A stretch of DNA of 64,000 nt from Haloarcula limicola (GTDB taxonomy: Archaea; Halobacteriota; Halobacteria; Halobacteriales; Haloarculaceae): contig NZ_WRXM01000001.1 in the NCBI RefSeq assembly GCF_010119205.1, positions 1,178,001-1,242,000 of the forward strand. Direction: 5' to 3'. The translations under genes were made by a program, and so were the position numbers. The notes beneath the pieces are model-generated. The model was not told the DNA's origin. It saw nothing but the letters and a program-made list of their open reading frames with translations, and searched no databases. Shown here in pieces: positions 35,435 through 45,549 of the stretch. Every line of letters starts with the position of its first letter. Positions within the stretch are counted from its first letter, which is position 1.

Positions 35435-37177
35435 ATGTCACAGCAACCCGCGACCGAGGACGACCACGGGGTCGGGGAACCGTCCGAGCAGTGGCGCGAG
35501 TACCAGGGCGCACCGACCGGGACGGACATCGAGTGCGAGGGCTGGCGACAGGAGGCCGCCCTCCGGATGCTGAACAACAACCTCGACCCGGAGGTCGGCG
35601 AGCGGCCCGAGGACCTCGTCGTCTACGGCGGCACCGGGCGGGCCGCCCGCTCCTGGGACGCCTACGACGCGATCGTCGACGAACTGCGCGAACTGGGCGA
35701 CACCGAGACGCTGCTCGTCCAGAGCGGCAAGCCGGTGGGCCGCTTCGAGACCCACGAGAAGGCCCCGCGGGTTCTCATCGCCAACTCGAACCTCGTCGGG
35801 AAGTGGGACGACTGGGAGCACTTCCACGAACTCGAGGCGAAGGGCCTCATCATGTACGGGCAGATGACCGCCGGGTCGTGGGCGTACATCGGCACGCAGG
35901 GCATCATCCAGGGGACCTACGAGACGCTCGCGGCCCTCTCGCGGGAGCACTACCCCGACGGGGACGGCCTGCGCGGGAAGATAGTCGTCACGGGCGGCCT
36001 CGGAGGGATGGGCGGCGCACAGCCGCTCGCGGTGACGATGAACCACGGCGTCTGCATCGCCGCCGAGGTCGACGAGCGACGCATCGACCGCCGCATCGAG
36101 ACGGACTACTGTCAGGAGAAGACCGACGACCTGGACGAGGCCATCGAACGGGCGAGAGAAGCCGCCGAGAGCGGCGAGGCCTACAGCGTCGGCGTCCACA
36201 TGAACGCCGCGGACATGCTGGAGGAGATGCTCGAACGCGGGTTCGTCCCCGACGTGATCACCGACCAGACTAGCGCTCACGACGAACTGGAGGGGTACTA
36301 CCCCTCGGGCTACTCCGTCGAGGAAGCCGACGAACTGCGAGAAGAGGACCCCGAAAAATACGTCGAGGAGAGCCTCGACACGATGGAACGCCACGTCGAG
36401 GGCATCTTGGAGATGCAGGACCGCGGAGCCATCGCCTTCGAGTACGGCAACAACATCCGCGGACAGGTGCGGGAACACCGCAAGATGGAGAACGCGTTCG
36501 ACTTCCCCGGATTCGTCCCCGCGTACATCAGGCCGCTGTTCTGTCAGGGGAAGGGACCGTTCCGCTGGGCCGCCCTCTCCGGCGACCCCGAAGATATCCA
36601 CCGCACCGACGAGGCGGTTAGGGAGTTGTTCCCCGGGAAGGAGTCGCTGCACCGCTGGATCGAACTGGCACAGGATCAGGTCTCCTTCCAGGGGCTCCCC
36701 TCGCGGGTGTGCTGGCTCGGCTACGCGACGGAGGACGGTCTGACCGAGCGCGCGCGGTTCGCGCTTCGCATCAACGAACTCGTCGCCGAGGGCGAGATCT
36801 CGGCCCCCATCGTCGTGACCCGGGACCACCTCGATGCGGGCAGCGTGGCTTCGCCGAACCGCGAGACCGAAGCGATGCGGGACGGCTCCGACGCCGTCGC
36901 CGACTGGCCCATCCTCAACGCCCTGCTGAACTGCGCGGCCGGTGCGGACATCGTCAGCGTCCACGACGGCGGCGGCGTCGGCATCGGCAACGCGCTGCAC
37001 ACGAACAACCACGTCGTCCTCGATGGCTCTGACCTCGCCGCCGAGAAGGCCAGGCGCGTCTTCACCACGGACCCCGGGATGGGCGTGATTCGCCACGCCG
37101 ACGCCGGCTACGACGAGGCGATCGAACAGGCCGACGCCGACGACGTGGCCGTGCCGATGCGGGACCGCGAGCGATGA
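35435..37177 (+). CDS. hutU: Urocanate hydratase
   Basis: This 580-aa enzyme converts urocanate to 4-imidazolone-5-propionate, the second step of histidine breakdown. It has tightly bound NAD as cofactor. Conserved blocks include [60 protein letters not shown] (nucleotide site), [10 protein letters not shown] and [12 protein letters not shown]. It is the first gene of a four-gene operon hutUGIH and overlaps hutG by 4 nt. Length is typical of the family. Confidence 0.96.
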   Translation: MSQQPATEDDHGVGEPSEQWREYQGAPTGTDIECEGWRQEAALRMLNNNLDPEVGERPEDLVVYGGTGRAARSWDAYDAIVDELRELGDTETLLVQSGKPVGRFETHEKAPRVLIANSNLVGKWDDWEHFHELEAKGLIMYGQMTAGSWAYIGTQGIIQGTYETLAALSREHYPDGDGLRGKIVVTGGLGGMGGAQPLAVTMNHGVCIAAEVDERRIDRRIETDYCQEKTDDLDEAIERAREAAESGEAYSVGVHMNAADMLEEMLERGFVPDVITDQTSAHDELEGYYPSGYSVEEADELREEDPEKYVEESLDTMERHVEGILEMQDRGAIAFEYGNNIRGQVREHRKMENAFDFPGFVPAYIRPLFCQGKGPFRWAALSGDPEDIHRTDEAVRELFPGKESLHRWIELAQDQVSFQGLPSRVCWLGYATEDGLTERARFALRINELVAEGEISAPIVVTRDHLDAGSVASPNRETEAMRDGSDAVADWPILNALLNCAAGADIVSVHDGGGVGIGNALHTNNHVVLDGSDLAAEKARRVFTTDPGMGVIRHADAGYDEAIEQADADDVAVPMRDRER

Positions 37178-38097
37178 GCGAACTCACTGCGCCGCCGGAG
37201 TGGGGCGGCCCCTCCGCGGACCCGAACGACGAGCAGTTCGGCGACGTGATCGAGGGGGCGACGCTCGCTTCGGCGGGCGACTACGACGCCGTCCTCGTCG
37301 GCGAACCGTACGACGGCGCGGTCATCGGCCGGAAGGGGGCAGCGGAGGGTCCTGCGGCCATCCGCCGGGAACTCGCCGAGACGAAGACCCACCACGTCGA
37401 GCGCGGTCCGGTGGCGTCCGTCGGCGACCTCGGCGACGTCGGGATCCCCGACGGCGGCGTCGAGGCGGTCCAGTCTGCCGTGCGGGAGACCGTGACCGCC
37501 ATCTACGACGCGGACGCGTTCCCGGTCTTCCTCGGCGGCGACAACTCGCTCACCGTCCCGAACGCCGCGCCCCTGCTGACCGACGGGACGCTCGGGGCGC
37601 TCAGCTTCGACGCCCACCTGGACTGTCGCGAGGTCCGAGGCGATCCCACCAGCGGGACGCCCTATCGCCAACTCCACGAGGCGGGGCTGGACGCCTTCGC
37701 CGTCGTCGGCGCGCGTCACTTCGAGACCTCGACGGCGTACCACGACTACGTCGCGGAACGGGACGGGCGCGTCGTGGCACCCGAGGTCGTCGAGCGAGAC
37801 CCGAAGGCGGCGGTAGACGAAGCCCTCGACTCGATGGGCGACGTCGATTCGGTGTACGTCAGCCTCGATCTGGACGTTCTCGAAGCGTCCGCCGCACCGG
37901 GCGTGAGCGCGCCGACCCCCGGCGGCGTCACGACGCGCGAACTGTTCGAGATGCTCGGCCACGTCGCGGCCCACGACCGGGTCGCCGGGTTCGAGGTAGT
38001 CGAGTGCGCGCCGCCGCTAGACGACGGCTTCCGGACCGCCCGCGTCGCTGCCCGCGCCGTCGCGCACTTCCTCTCCGGGCTGGAGGCGGCGCGATGA
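37174..38097 (+). CDS. hutG: Formimidoylglutamase (arginase/ureohydrolase family)
   Basis: This 307-aa metal-dependent ureohydrolase turns N-formimidoyl-glutamate into glutamate and formamide, the last step. The binuclear manganese motifs are present: [20 protein letters not shown] and [18 protein letters not shown]. Agmatinase is an alternative by sequence alone, but placement between hutU and hutI settles it. Both ends overlap neighbours by 4 nt, so the genes are coupled. Confidence 0.93.
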   Translation: MSELTAPPEWGGPSADPNDEQFGDVIEGATLASAGDYDAVLVGEPYDGAVIGRKGAAEGPAAIRRELAETKTHHVERGPVASVGDLGDVGIPDGGVEAVQSAVRETVTAIYDADAFPVFLGGDNSLTVPNAAPLLTDGTLGALSFDAHLDCREVRGDPTSGTPYRQLHEAGLDAFAVVGARHFETSTAYHDYVAERDGRVVAPEVVERDPKAAVDEALDSMGDVDSVYVSLDLDVLEASAAPGVSAPTPGGVTTRELFEMLGHVAAHDRVAGFEVVECAPPLDDGFRTARVAARAVAHFLSGLEAAR

Positions 38098-39341
38098 CCG
38101 ACCTCGACGCGGTAGTCCACGGCGCGAACGAACTCGTCGTCGGCCCCGCGGAGAGCGGTCGCGAACTAGAGACCGTCGAAGACGGCGCGGTCGCGGTCGT
38201 GGACGGCGAAATCGCGGCCGTCGGCCCGACCGCGGACGTGACTCGCGAGTATCCGCCCGCCAACGCCGACCGCGCCATCGACGCCGACGGCCGGGCCGTC
38301 CTCCCGGGCTTCGTCGATCCGCACACGCACGGCCTGTTCGCCGGCGACCGCTCCGACGAGTTCGCCGCGAAGCTCCGCGGGAAGTCCTATCAAGACATCC
38401 TCGCCGAGGGCGGCGGCATCCTCCGTACCGTGCGCGCGGTCCGCGAAGTAGACGACGAGACGCTCCTCTCGAATCTGCTGGGCCACCTGGATACGATGCT
38501 CGCTCACGGGACGACCACCGTCGAGGTGAAGTCGGGGTACGGCCTCGACACGGAGACGGAACTGCGGATGCTCGACGTCATCGGCCGCGCCGACGACCGC
38601 CACCCCGTCGACGTGGTGCCGACGTTCATGGGCGCGCACGCCGTCCCCGAGGGACGGGACGCCGACGACTACGTCGACGAAGTCGTCGAGGAGCAGATTC
38701 CGGCCGTCGAGTCGCAGGGCGTCGCCGAGTTCTGCGACGTGTTCTGCGAGGAGGGCGTCTTCTCCGTCCCCCAGTCCCGGCGCGTCCTCGAAGCGGGCGA
38801 GGCCGCGGGGCTGACGCCGAAGGTCCACGCCGAGGAACTCGCCCACATCGGCGGGACGCAACTGGCCGCCGAACTGGGCGCGGCCAGCGCCGACCACCTC
38901 CTGCACGCCACCGACGAGGACATCGACGCCGTGGTCGAGTCGGGCGTCACGCCGGTCCTGCTTCCCGGGACGGCGTTCGGTCTCGGTGCCGACTACGCCG
39001 ACGCCGAGGCGTTCCTCGACGCGGGCGCACCGCTCGCCGTGGCGACGGACTTCAACCCCAACTGTCACAGCCACAGCATGGGGTTCGCGATGGCGCTGTC
39101 CTGCGTCGAGATGCGGACGACGCCCGCCGAGGCGCTGATCGCGGGCACGCGCAACGCCGCGCTGGCGCTGGACCGCGAGGACGGCCGCGGGACGCTCCGC
39201 GAGGGCGCGCCCGCCGACATCCTCGTTCTCGACGCGCCGACGCACGTCCACGTCCCCTACCAGTACGGCACGAACGTCGTCGGGAGGGTGCTCGCGGACG
39301 GGCGCGTGGTCGCCGAGGGCGGGAGCACAACGTATGAGTGA
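38094..39341 (+). CDS. hutI: Imidazolonepropionase
   Basis: This 415-aa amidohydrolase opens the ring of 4-imidazolone-5-propionate to form N-formimidoyl-glutamate. The metal ligands HTH appear in FVDPHTHGLFAGDRSDEF near residue 79. Further conserved blocks are GTTTVEVKSGYGLDTETELRML, FMGAHAVPEG, VHAEELAHIGGTQLAAELGA and ATDFNPNCHS. Overlap with hutG is 4 nt; the gap to hutH is 19 bp. It has no signal peptide and acts in the cytoplasm. Confidence 0.96.
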   Translation: MTDLDAVVHGANELVVGPAESGRELETVEDGAVAVVDGEIAAVGPTADVTREYPPANADRAIDADGRAVLPGFVDPHTHGLFAGDRSDEFAAKLRGKSYQDILAEGGGILRTVRAVREVDDETLLSNLLGHLDTMLAHGTTTVEVKSGYGLDTETELRMLDVIGRADDRHPVDVVPTFMGAHAVPEGRDADDYVDEVVEEQIPAVESQGVAEFCDVFCEEGVFSVPQSRRVLEAGEAAGLTPKVHAEELAHIGGTQLAAELGAASADHLLHATDEDIDAVVESGVTPVLLPGTAFGLGADYADAEAFLDAGAPLAVATDFNPNCHSHSMGFAMALSCVEMRTTPAEALIAGTRNAALALDREDGRGTLREGAPADILVLDAPTHVHVPYQYGTNVVGRVLADGRVVAEGGSTTYE

Positions 39342-39360
39342 GTGGCACGTATCGTGACAC

Positions 39361-40953
39361 ATGACCGGAGTTGGCACGGATAGCGTCGTCCTCGACGGCG
39401 CGTCGCTCTCGCCCGAAGACGTGGTCGCCGTTGCCCGCGAGGACGCGACCGTCTCCATCGCCGACGAGGCGCGGGAAGCGGTGCGTGAGTCCCGCGAACG
39501 CGTCGAAGCCGTCTTAGAGAGCGGCGAGGCCGTCTACGGGGTCAACACGGGCTTCGGCGAACTGGTCGACGAGCGCATTCCGAGTTCGGACCTCGAACCG
39601 CTCCAGGAGAACCTCCTGCGGAGCCACGCCGCGGGCGTCGGCCGCGGACTGAGCCGCGAGGAGGTCCGATCGATGATGGTCGCGCGAGCGAACGCGCTCG
39701 TGAAGGGCTATTCGGGCATTCGCGAGGGCGTGGTCGACCTGCTCGTCGCCATGTTGAACGAGGGCGTTCAGCCAGTGGTCCCCTCACGCGGCAGTCTCGG
39801 CGCGAGCGGCGACCTCGCGCCGCTCGCACACATATCGCTGGTATTGATTGGAGAAGGGGCAGCGGAGATTCAGACAGACGCGGGAACGGCGCGACTCCCC
39901 GGTGACGAATCCCTCGATCGGGCGGGTTTAGAGCCAGTTACCCTCGAAGCGAAAGAAGGACTGGCGCTCATCAACGGCACGCAGTTGAGCGTCGGTCTGG
40001 GCGCGCTCGCCGTCCACGACGCGACCGCGGCCGTCCAGAGCGCGGACGTGGCCGGCGCGCTCACGACGGAGGTGACGATGGGGTCGACCGTACCGAGTCA
40101 CGAGGCCATCTCGGCGGTCCGCCCGCATCCCGGACAGGCCGCCAGCGCGCGGAACGTCCGCCGCCTCACCGCCGAGTCGGGCGTCGTCGAGTCCCACCGC
40201 AACTGCGACCGAGTGCAGGACGCCTACTCCCTGCGCTGTCTCCCGCAGGTCCACGGCGCGGTCCGGGACGCCCTCAACCATCTCCGCGAGGCCGTCGAGA
40301 CGGAACTCAACAGCGCTACCGACAACCCGCTGCTGTTCGCCCGCGCGGACGCTCCCGACCGGGCCAGCGGCACCGGCGACGCGGCGGTGCTGTCGGCCGG
40401 CAACTTCCACGGCGAACCACTGGCGCTCCGACTGGACTACGCCGCGGGCGCGCTGACGGAGCTCGCGGCCATCTGCGAGCGCCGCGTCGACCGCATGCTC
40501 AATCCCAACCTGCAGGAGGATCACCTGCCGCCGTTTCTCACCGAGCGCGGCGGCGTGATGTCCGGCTACATGATCGCCCAGTACACCGCCGCAGCGCTGC
40601 TGAACGAGTGCCGAGCGACCGGCAGACCCTCCATAGACTCGACGCCGGTCAGCGGGAATCAGGAGGACCACGTCAGCATGAGCGGCCAGTCCGCACTGTC
40701 GTTCCGCAGCGTGGTCGAGAACGTCCAGACCGTCGTGGGTATCGAACTGCTGTGTGCGGCGCAGGCCGCTGAGTTTCTGGACGACTCGCTCTCGCACGGC
40801 GTCGGAACCGGCGTCGCCTACGAGACGGTCAGGGACGTGATTCCGAAACTCGACGCCGACCGCGAGGTCCACGAGGACATCGACCGAGCGCGGACGCTCG
40901 TGACCGAGGGCCTGCTCGTCGACCGCGTCTCCGAGGCCGTCGACCTCGAATAG
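39361..40953 (+). CDS. hutH: Histidine ammonia-lyase
   Basis: This 530-aa enzyme removes ammonia from histidine to give urocanate, the first step. The catalytic cofactor forms from Ala148-Ser149-Gly150 in GSLGASGDLAPLAH. The early motif YGVNTGFGEL carries the catalytic Tyr, and later blocks include SVQDAYSLRC-like RVQDAYSLRCLPQ, LNSATDNPL and GNFHGEPLAL. It is last in the hut operon even though it acts first. Its end faces the AAA gene, 14 bp away on the other strand. Confidence 0.97.
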   Translation: MTGVGTDSVVLDGASLSPEDVVAVAREDATVSIADEAREAVRESRERVEAVLESGEAVYGVNTGFGELVDERIPSSDLEPLQENLLRSHAAGVGRGLSREEVRSMMVARANALVKGYSGIREGVVDLLVAMLNEGVQPVVPSRGSLGASGDLAPLAHISLVLIGEGAAEIQTDAGTARLPGDESLDRAGLEPVTLEAKEGLALINGTQLSVGLGALAVHDATAAVQSADVAGALTTEVTMGSTVPSHEAISAVRPHPGQAASARNVRRLTAESGVVESHRNCDRVQDAYSLRCLPQVHGAVRDALNHLREAVETELNSATDNPLLFARADAPDRASGTGDAAVLSAGNFHGEPLALRLDYAAGALTELAAICERRVDRMLNPNLQEDHLPPFLTERGGVMSGYMIAQYTAAALLNECRATGRPSIDSTPVSGNQEDHVSMSGQSALSFRSVVENVQTVVGIELLCAAQAAEFLDDSLSHGVGTGVAYETVRDVIPKLDADREVHEDIDRARTLVTEGLLVDRVSEAVDLE

Positions 40954-40967
40954 CCGCGACGAGTTCC

Positions 40968-43511
40968 CTACAGGTCCAGCGCCGAGGTGTCGGCGGCGTC
41001 GCCGTACCGGTCGCGGCCGCTCCAGTCGGCGATGCTCGATTTCGTCTCTCGAACGGCGGTTTCGAGGTGGGCCTGCGTGATGTGCGAGTCGTCTCGTAGC
41101 GCGTGGCGAGCGGCGTCCTCGGCGAGCAGTTCGAGGTCGCTGGCCGCGTAGCCCGCGGTCGGTTCGACGATGGTGTCCCAGTCGACGCCCTCGGCGACCG
41201 GCCGGTTCCGGAGGTGGACACCGAGAATCTCGCGGCGGGCCGTCGCGTCCGGCGGCGGCACCTCCACGCGCTCGTCGAAGCGGCCCGACCGTCGCAGGGC
41301 TTCGTCCACGTCCTCGACGAAGTTCGTCGCACCGACGACGACCACGTCCTCCTCGGCGGCGCTCTCTACTTCGGTGAGCAGTTGGTTGACGAGTTGCTGC
41401 TCGCTCGTGTTCATCGACCCGCGGCGGGAGCCGGCGATACCGTCTATCTCGTCGATGAACAGCACGCAGGGCGCGTTCGCCCGCGCGATCTCGAACAGGT
41501 CGGCGACGTTGCGGGCCGGTTCGCCCATCCACTTGCTCGTCACGTCGGCGGGCGACACCTCGACGAACGAGTGGCCGAGTTCGCCCGCGAGCGCCCCGGC
41601 GAGGTGGGTCTTCCCGCAGCCCGGCGGCCCGTAGAGCAACAGCCCGGAGAGCACGTCGATGTCGTACGCGGCGTAGGCGTCGCTGTTCTCGATCGGGTCC
41701 AAGACGGCGTCTTCGAGTCGCGCCTTCAGGTCGGCCATGCCGCCGACCGCCGAGAAGTCCCGGCCCGGGTTCGGGTCGACCAGGTTCGTCGCCCGCAGGT
41801 CCACGCCGTCTGGTTGGACGACGCCGCCCTCGGCCGCGTCCGCCGGGTCGACCCAGTCGGGGATGCTCGTCGCGGAGTCGTCGGCGGCCGACCGGAGGTG
41901 GGCCGTACCGATGGGTTCGTCCGCCCGGAGCGCCGCACGAGCGGCGTTCTCCGCGAGCAGTTCGAGGTCGCTGGCCGCGTAGCCCGCCGTCTCCTCGACC
42001 ACCGAGTTCAGTTCGAGGTCCTCGGCGACCGGGCGGCCCGCGAGGTGGAGGCCGAGGATCTCCCGGCGGGCCTCGGCGTCCGGCGGCGGCACCTCCACGC
42101 GCTCGTCGAACCGGCCCGAGCGCCGGATCGCGCCGTCGACGTCCTCGACGAGGTTCGTCGCGCCGACGACCACCACGTCTTCCTCGGCGATGCCCTCCAG
42201 CTCGGTCAGCAGTTGGTTGACGAGTTGCTGCTCGCTGGCGTTCATGTCGCTGTCGCCGTCGCGCGAGCCGGCGATACCGTCGATCTCGTCGATGAAGAGG
42301 ATGCACGGAGCGTTCGCCCTGGCGATGGCGAACAGCTCTTCGACCCTCTTCGCGGGCTCGCCCATGTACTTGCTCGTCACGTCGGCGGGCGTCACCTCGA
42401 CGAACGAGTGGCCGACTTCGCCGGCGAGCGCGCCCGCGACGTACGTCTTCCCACACCCCGGCGGGCCGTGCAACAGGACGCCGTTGACGACGCCGATACC
42501 GTACTCCTCGAACGTCTCGGGGTCTTCGAGCGGCCGGACGACCTTGTGGTTGAGCGTCGAGAGCAGATCACTCATGCCGCCCACGTCCGCGAAGCTCCGG
42601 TCGGGGTTCGGGTCCACCAGCCCTTCCGCGCTCATCTCGACGCCGTCCGGCTGGACGACGCCGCCCTCGCTCTGTCGCTCCCGGTTCACCGTCGGCGCAC
42701 CGTCGGGGTCCGGTGACGACGAGCGATCCGGCCCGAGGTCGTCCGTCCGCTCTCGCCCGCCCTCGCCGTTCGATTCGAGGCGCTCGCGGATATTCCGTTC
42801 GAGGCGGTCCGGGTCCACCTCGTAGCCGTAGGTCGCCAGTCGGCGGGGCCGCTCGCTGACGAACGTCGCCAGCCAGGCGTGTTCTCGCATCTCCGCCGCC
42901 GGAGCGTCGGGGTCCCGGAACGTGACCATCGCTGCGTCTTCGGAGCGGGGCGAGTGGAACTCCGCCAGCCAGAACGGGAGATACCACCGTTCGACGTCGG
43001 TCACGCCCTCGAAGCCGTCGGGGTCGAAATCGCCCGGCAGGCCGTAGGACTCCCGGAGCTTTCGCAGGAAGACGTTCGCGGTACCGCCGCGCTGTTCGCG
43101 GTACTCCTCGACGCGTCGCGGGAGTAGCGACTCGGCGTCGCCGGTCGGCACCTGAAACCGCAGGAGGACCGACTCGCCCAGCCCCGGGTCGTCGAGCCCG
43201 AAGTCGTAGTCGTTCGTGGCTCGCCGCACCGGGCTCTCGGTCCCGTTGACGTACCGGACCAGTTCGGCGTCGTTGTCCGCCCAGAGGCCGTCGAGCAGCG
43301 CCGTCGCCTCTTTCCGGTCGGTGCCGAACAGTTTGCCCTTCCCGCTCTCGTAGGCGTAGATGACCCGGAAGACGGGGTAGAACACGCGGTGGAGGCGGGC
43401 CAGCTCCTCGTCGTCTCCGAACTTCGTCAGCGTCCGGTCGGCGAGCGTCTCCCGGACCGTCTCGGCGTCGGGGAGCCGCCGGTCGGCGTAGATGTACGGC
43501 CGTAGCCCCAT
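40968..43511 (-). CDS. Tandem AAA+ ATPase (CDC48-like) with unfamiliar N-terminal domain
   Basis: This 847-aa protein has an N-terminal domain (1 to about 250) that I do not recognise, an acidic linker, and two AAA modules. Module 1 has Walker A GPPGCGKT at 349-356, Walker B CILFIDEIDG near 403, and RRSGRFDERV. Module 2 has GPPGCGKT at 628-635 and CVLFIDEIDG near 682. Each module begins with the same EGGVVQPDGV segment (282-291 and 561-570), so the halves arose by duplication. Both Walker sites look active. The protein probably unfolds or remodels a protein complex. PPS lies 1 nt upstream on the same strand. Confidence 0.85.
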   Translation of the reverse strand: MGLRPYIYADRRLPDAETVRETLADRTLTKFGDDEELARLHRVFYPVFRVIYAYESGKGKLFGTDRKEATALLDGLWADNDAELVRYVNGTESPVRRATNDYDFGLDDPGLGESVLLRFQVPTGDAESLLPRRVEEYREQRGGTANVFLRKLRESYGLPGDFDPDGFEGVTDVERWYLPFWLAEFHSPRSEDAAMVTFRDPDAPAAEMREHAWLATFVSERPRRLATYGYEVDPDRLERNIRERLESNGEGGRERTDDLGPDRSSSPDPDGAPTVNRERQSEGGVVQPDGVEMSAEGLVDPNPDRSFADVGGMSDLLSTLNHKVVRPLEDPETFEEYGIGVVNGVLLHGPPGCGKTYVAGALAGEVGHSFVEVTPADVTSKYMGEPAKRVEELFAIARANAPCILFIDEIDGIAGSRDGDSDMNASEQQLVNQLLTELEGIAEEDVVVVGATNLVEDVDGAIRRSGRFDERVEVPPPDAEARREILGLHLAGRPVAEDLELNSVVEETAGYAASDLELLAENAARAALRADEPIGTAHLRSAADDSATSIPDWVDPADAAEGGVVQPDGVDLRATNLVDPNPGRDFSAVGGMADLKARLEDAVLDPIENSDAYAAYDIDVLSGLLLYGPPGCGKTHLAGALAGELGHSFVEVSPADVTSKWMGEPARNVADLFEIARANAPCVLFIDEIDGIAGSRRGSMNTSEQQLVNQLLTEVESAAEEDVVVVGATNFVEDVDEALRRSGRFDERVEVPPPDATARREILGVHLRNRPVAEGVDWDTIVEPTAGYAASDLELLAEDAARHALRDDSHITQAHLETAVRETKSSIADWSGRDRYGDAADTSALDL

Positions 43512-43512
43512 C

Positions 43513-44256
43513 TCACTCGCCCTCTCTGATCGCGCGCTCGGCGGCCGAGAGCGCCTCGTCGGCGTCGAACGCCTCGATGGCTTCGGCCTGCGCGTCCGGG
43601 TCGTCCCGGAGTTCCCGCGCGTGGTCAGTCACGTTCGGAATCGCCCGAACGATGTTGTCGATCATCGGAACCGTCGCCACCTGCGCCGACCGACTGAGGG
43701 GGTTCAGGTCGACGACCAGCTCCGTCTTGCCCATCTCGCCCAGCGCCTTCGCCCGGTCGCCGTCTTCGAGCGGGACCAGCACCACGTCGGCGGCACCGAT
43801 GCCGTCGGCGTCGACCTTGCCGCGCTCGTGGTCGAGGCCGGGGATGCGGCCGTCGGCTTCGAGTCCCAGCACCTCGGTCGCGCCGTGTTCGCGGAGGAAC
43901 TCGGCGATGGCCCTCATCCGCTCCTCGGTCCGGTTGAACAGGTTCACCTCCAGCGCTGCGCCGGTGGCCTCGGCCAGTTCGACGAGCTCGCCGGGGACGA
44001 GCGCCGCCGCGTTGCCGTTGACGGAAATTACGGCGCGATCGGCTCGGAGGAGGTGCGCGGCGGCGGCGCGTTCGGCCCGGTCGGCGCTCTCGATGGTCCG
44101 CTCGCCCAGCAGGTAGTCGTAGGCCTCACCGCGACCCTGCGCGATGAGCCCCTGTCGGGAGGTGATGCCGCGGTCGACGCCGCGTTCGATGCGATGGCGA
44201 GTCAGCAGCGACTCGTAGCGGGGGTGGCTCTCGGGGACCTCGACCTCGTCGCTCAT
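43513..44256 (-). CDS. 4-phosphopantoate--beta-alanine ligase (phosphopantothenate synthetase)
   Basis: This 247-aa archaeal-specific enzyme joins 4-phosphopantoate and beta-alanine, using ATP, on the archaeal route to coenzyme A. Family landmarks include HPRYESLLTRHRIERGVDRGITSRQGLIAQGRGEAYDYLLGE near the N-terminus, ISVNGNAAAL, and VVDLNPLSRSA near the C-terminus. Bacteria use a different order of steps (PanC then PanK). The following plus-side neighbour on this strand is pantoate kinase, the enzyme that acts just before it. Together they replace bacterial PanC and CoaA. Confidence 0.95.
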   Translation of the reverse strand: MSDEVEVPESHPRYESLLTRHRIERGVDRGITSRQGLIAQGRGEAYDYLLGERTIESADRAERAAAAHLLRADRAVISVNGNAAALVPGELVELAEATGAALEVNLFNRTEERMRAIAEFLREHGATEVLGLEADGRIPGLDHERGKVDADGIGAADVVLVPLEDGDRAKALGEMGKTELVVDLNPLSRSAQVATVPMIDNIVRAIPNVTDHARELRDDPDAQAEAIEAFDADEALSAAERAIREGE

Positions 44257-44373
44257 AGCGTGCGTTCTATGGCGGACCGTAGAAAAGTCGTCGGTCAGCG
44301 GCGAACGCGGACGCTCGGTCGCGTCGATACCGTCCGCCGATGGCCGTCCTCGCCGACACCCGACGCCGGCGAC

Positions 44374-45204
44374 TCACTTCTCGACGGTCGCGCCGGGGGG
44401 ATACACTTCACAGACGCTGGCGTCGTAGCCGGCGTCGGTCAGCCCCGTCCCGACGGCGAACACCGTCTCGCCGAGCATCGCCATCCCGGCGTCGCCGCCG
44501 GCCGCCGTCACGTCCTCGACGACGCTTCGCACGCTCTCGGTCAGCAGATTCGCCTCGCGGGAGAACTGGCGGGCGGCGCGAGTGAACGTTTCGAGCGTCG
44601 GCTCCTCAACGACCGCCGAGAGGGCGCGCTCGCCGGCCCGCGTCAGCGCCTCGGTGTCGCCGCCGACCACGTCGGCCGTCGAGAGTTCGCCGAGCGTGTG
44701 ATACTCCACGCGAGTACGCGCGGGGATCGCGTCGACGTAGTTGTGCCGCGGCCCGCCGGGTTCCAGACGGAGCGGGACCCCGCCGCGGGCCTGCCCGACC
44801 ACGTCGCCCAGCCCCGTTCCGGCCTGCACCTCCGCGCCGTGGGCGACCGTCACGAGTTCGTTGTACGAGAGGTGGCGGTCGAACGCGGCGTTGGCCGCGA
44901 GCGCGGTTCCGAGCGCCATCGCGCCGGAGACGCCGAACCCCGCGCCCAGCGGCAGCGGCGTCTCGGCGGTGACGGTCGCAGACGCTCGCAGCGCGTCGAG
45001 CACTCGCTCGACGGCCTCCATCTCGACTCGCTCGCCGTCGAGTTCGACCGTCGTCTCGTCGGCGGGTTCGACCCGCACGGAGACGCCGTCGGAGAGCGCC
45101 AGTCCGCCGCCGCGGGAGCCGGTCTTCGTCGGGTCGTCGGCCCGGTCGACCGTGAAGAAGCCGGTCACGTGTCCCGGGACGAACGCCCGTGCGTCGTCGC
45201 TCAT
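44374..45204 (-). CDS. Pantoate kinase (GHMP kinase family)
   Basis: This 276-aa kinase phosphorylates pantoate to 4-phosphopantoate, which feeds the adjacent ligase in archaeal coenzyme A synthesis. The GHMP ATP-binding motif PLPLGAGFGVSGAMALG lies near residue 90; the early AFVPGHVTGFF and late AGGDAGMAMLG segments match the family. The start at MSDDARAFVPGH is clear, as the frame upstream is another gene's shadow. The gap to the ligase gene is 117 bp and contains no clear promoter. Confidence 0.94.
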   Translation of the reverse strand: MSDDARAFVPGHVTGFFTVDRADDPTKTGSRGGGLALSDGVSVRVEPADETTVELDGERVEMEAVERVLDALRASATVTAETPLPLGAGFGVSGAMALGTALAANAAFDRHLSYNELVTVAHGAEVQAGTGLGDVVGQARGGVPLRLEPGGPRHNYVDAIPARTRVEYHTLGELSTADVVGGDTEALTRAGERALSAVVEEPTLETFTRAARQFSREANLLTESVRSVVEDVTAAGGDAGMAMLGETVFAVGTGLTDAGYDASVCEVYPPGATVEK

Positions 45205-45229
45205 GCCCGTGGTGTCGGCGACGGCCCGC

Positions 45230-45436
45230 TTAACCGTTGGCGGTTCTCCGCTCCGGGCCGAGCCCGAGGAACGCGAGCAGGCCACCGATACCGAATAGGA
45301 CTGCGACCGAGACCCACCCCAGCCGCCGGCGCCGTGACAGGTCGGCCGTCTCGGCGTAGACGTACCAGCCACACGCAGCCCCGACGACGAGGACGTACAG
45401 CCCGTAGCGAAGCAAGAGCGTCCCGACGGCGACCAT
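45230..45436 (-). CDS. Small two-helix membrane protein (68 aa)
   Basis: This 68-residue protein has two predicted membrane helices, GTLLLRYGLYVLVVGAACGWY and WVSVAVLFGIGGLLAFLGLG, separated by a positively charged loop (RRRR) that would face the cytoplasm. It lies 25 bp upstream of pantoate kinase on the same strand and may be co-transcribed. The function is unknown. Codon use and hydrophobic spacing support it as a real gene. Confidence 0.65.
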   Translation of the reverse strand: MVAVGTLLLRYGLYVLVVGAACGWYVYAETADLSRRRRLGWVSVAVLFGIGGLLAFLGLGPERRTANG

Positions 45437-45521
45437 ATCCCTGCTTCGGGCGGGACGAGCGAAACGCTTTCTGGTAGTTCACGTTCGCTGATACTCGCTT
45501 CTCTGACCCCTACATTGATGT

Positions 45522-45536
45522 GTGTTTACGTTACAC
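45522..45536. promoter_or_regulatory. Toxin-antitoxin promoter with small dyad
   Basis: GTGT-N7-ACAC overlaps the TTTACG TATA-like box about 23 bp upstream of the antitoxin ATG. Such placement fits autoregulation by the antitoxin. Confidence 0.4.
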
Positions 45537-45549
45537 TACTGCGCAAACG

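Noticed and set aside
45462-45482. A third copy of the hairpin element near the pantoate kinase gene
   Set aside because: Only CTTTCTGGTAGTTC resembles the right end of copy A. The left end, box and stem are missing, so this is probably chance.
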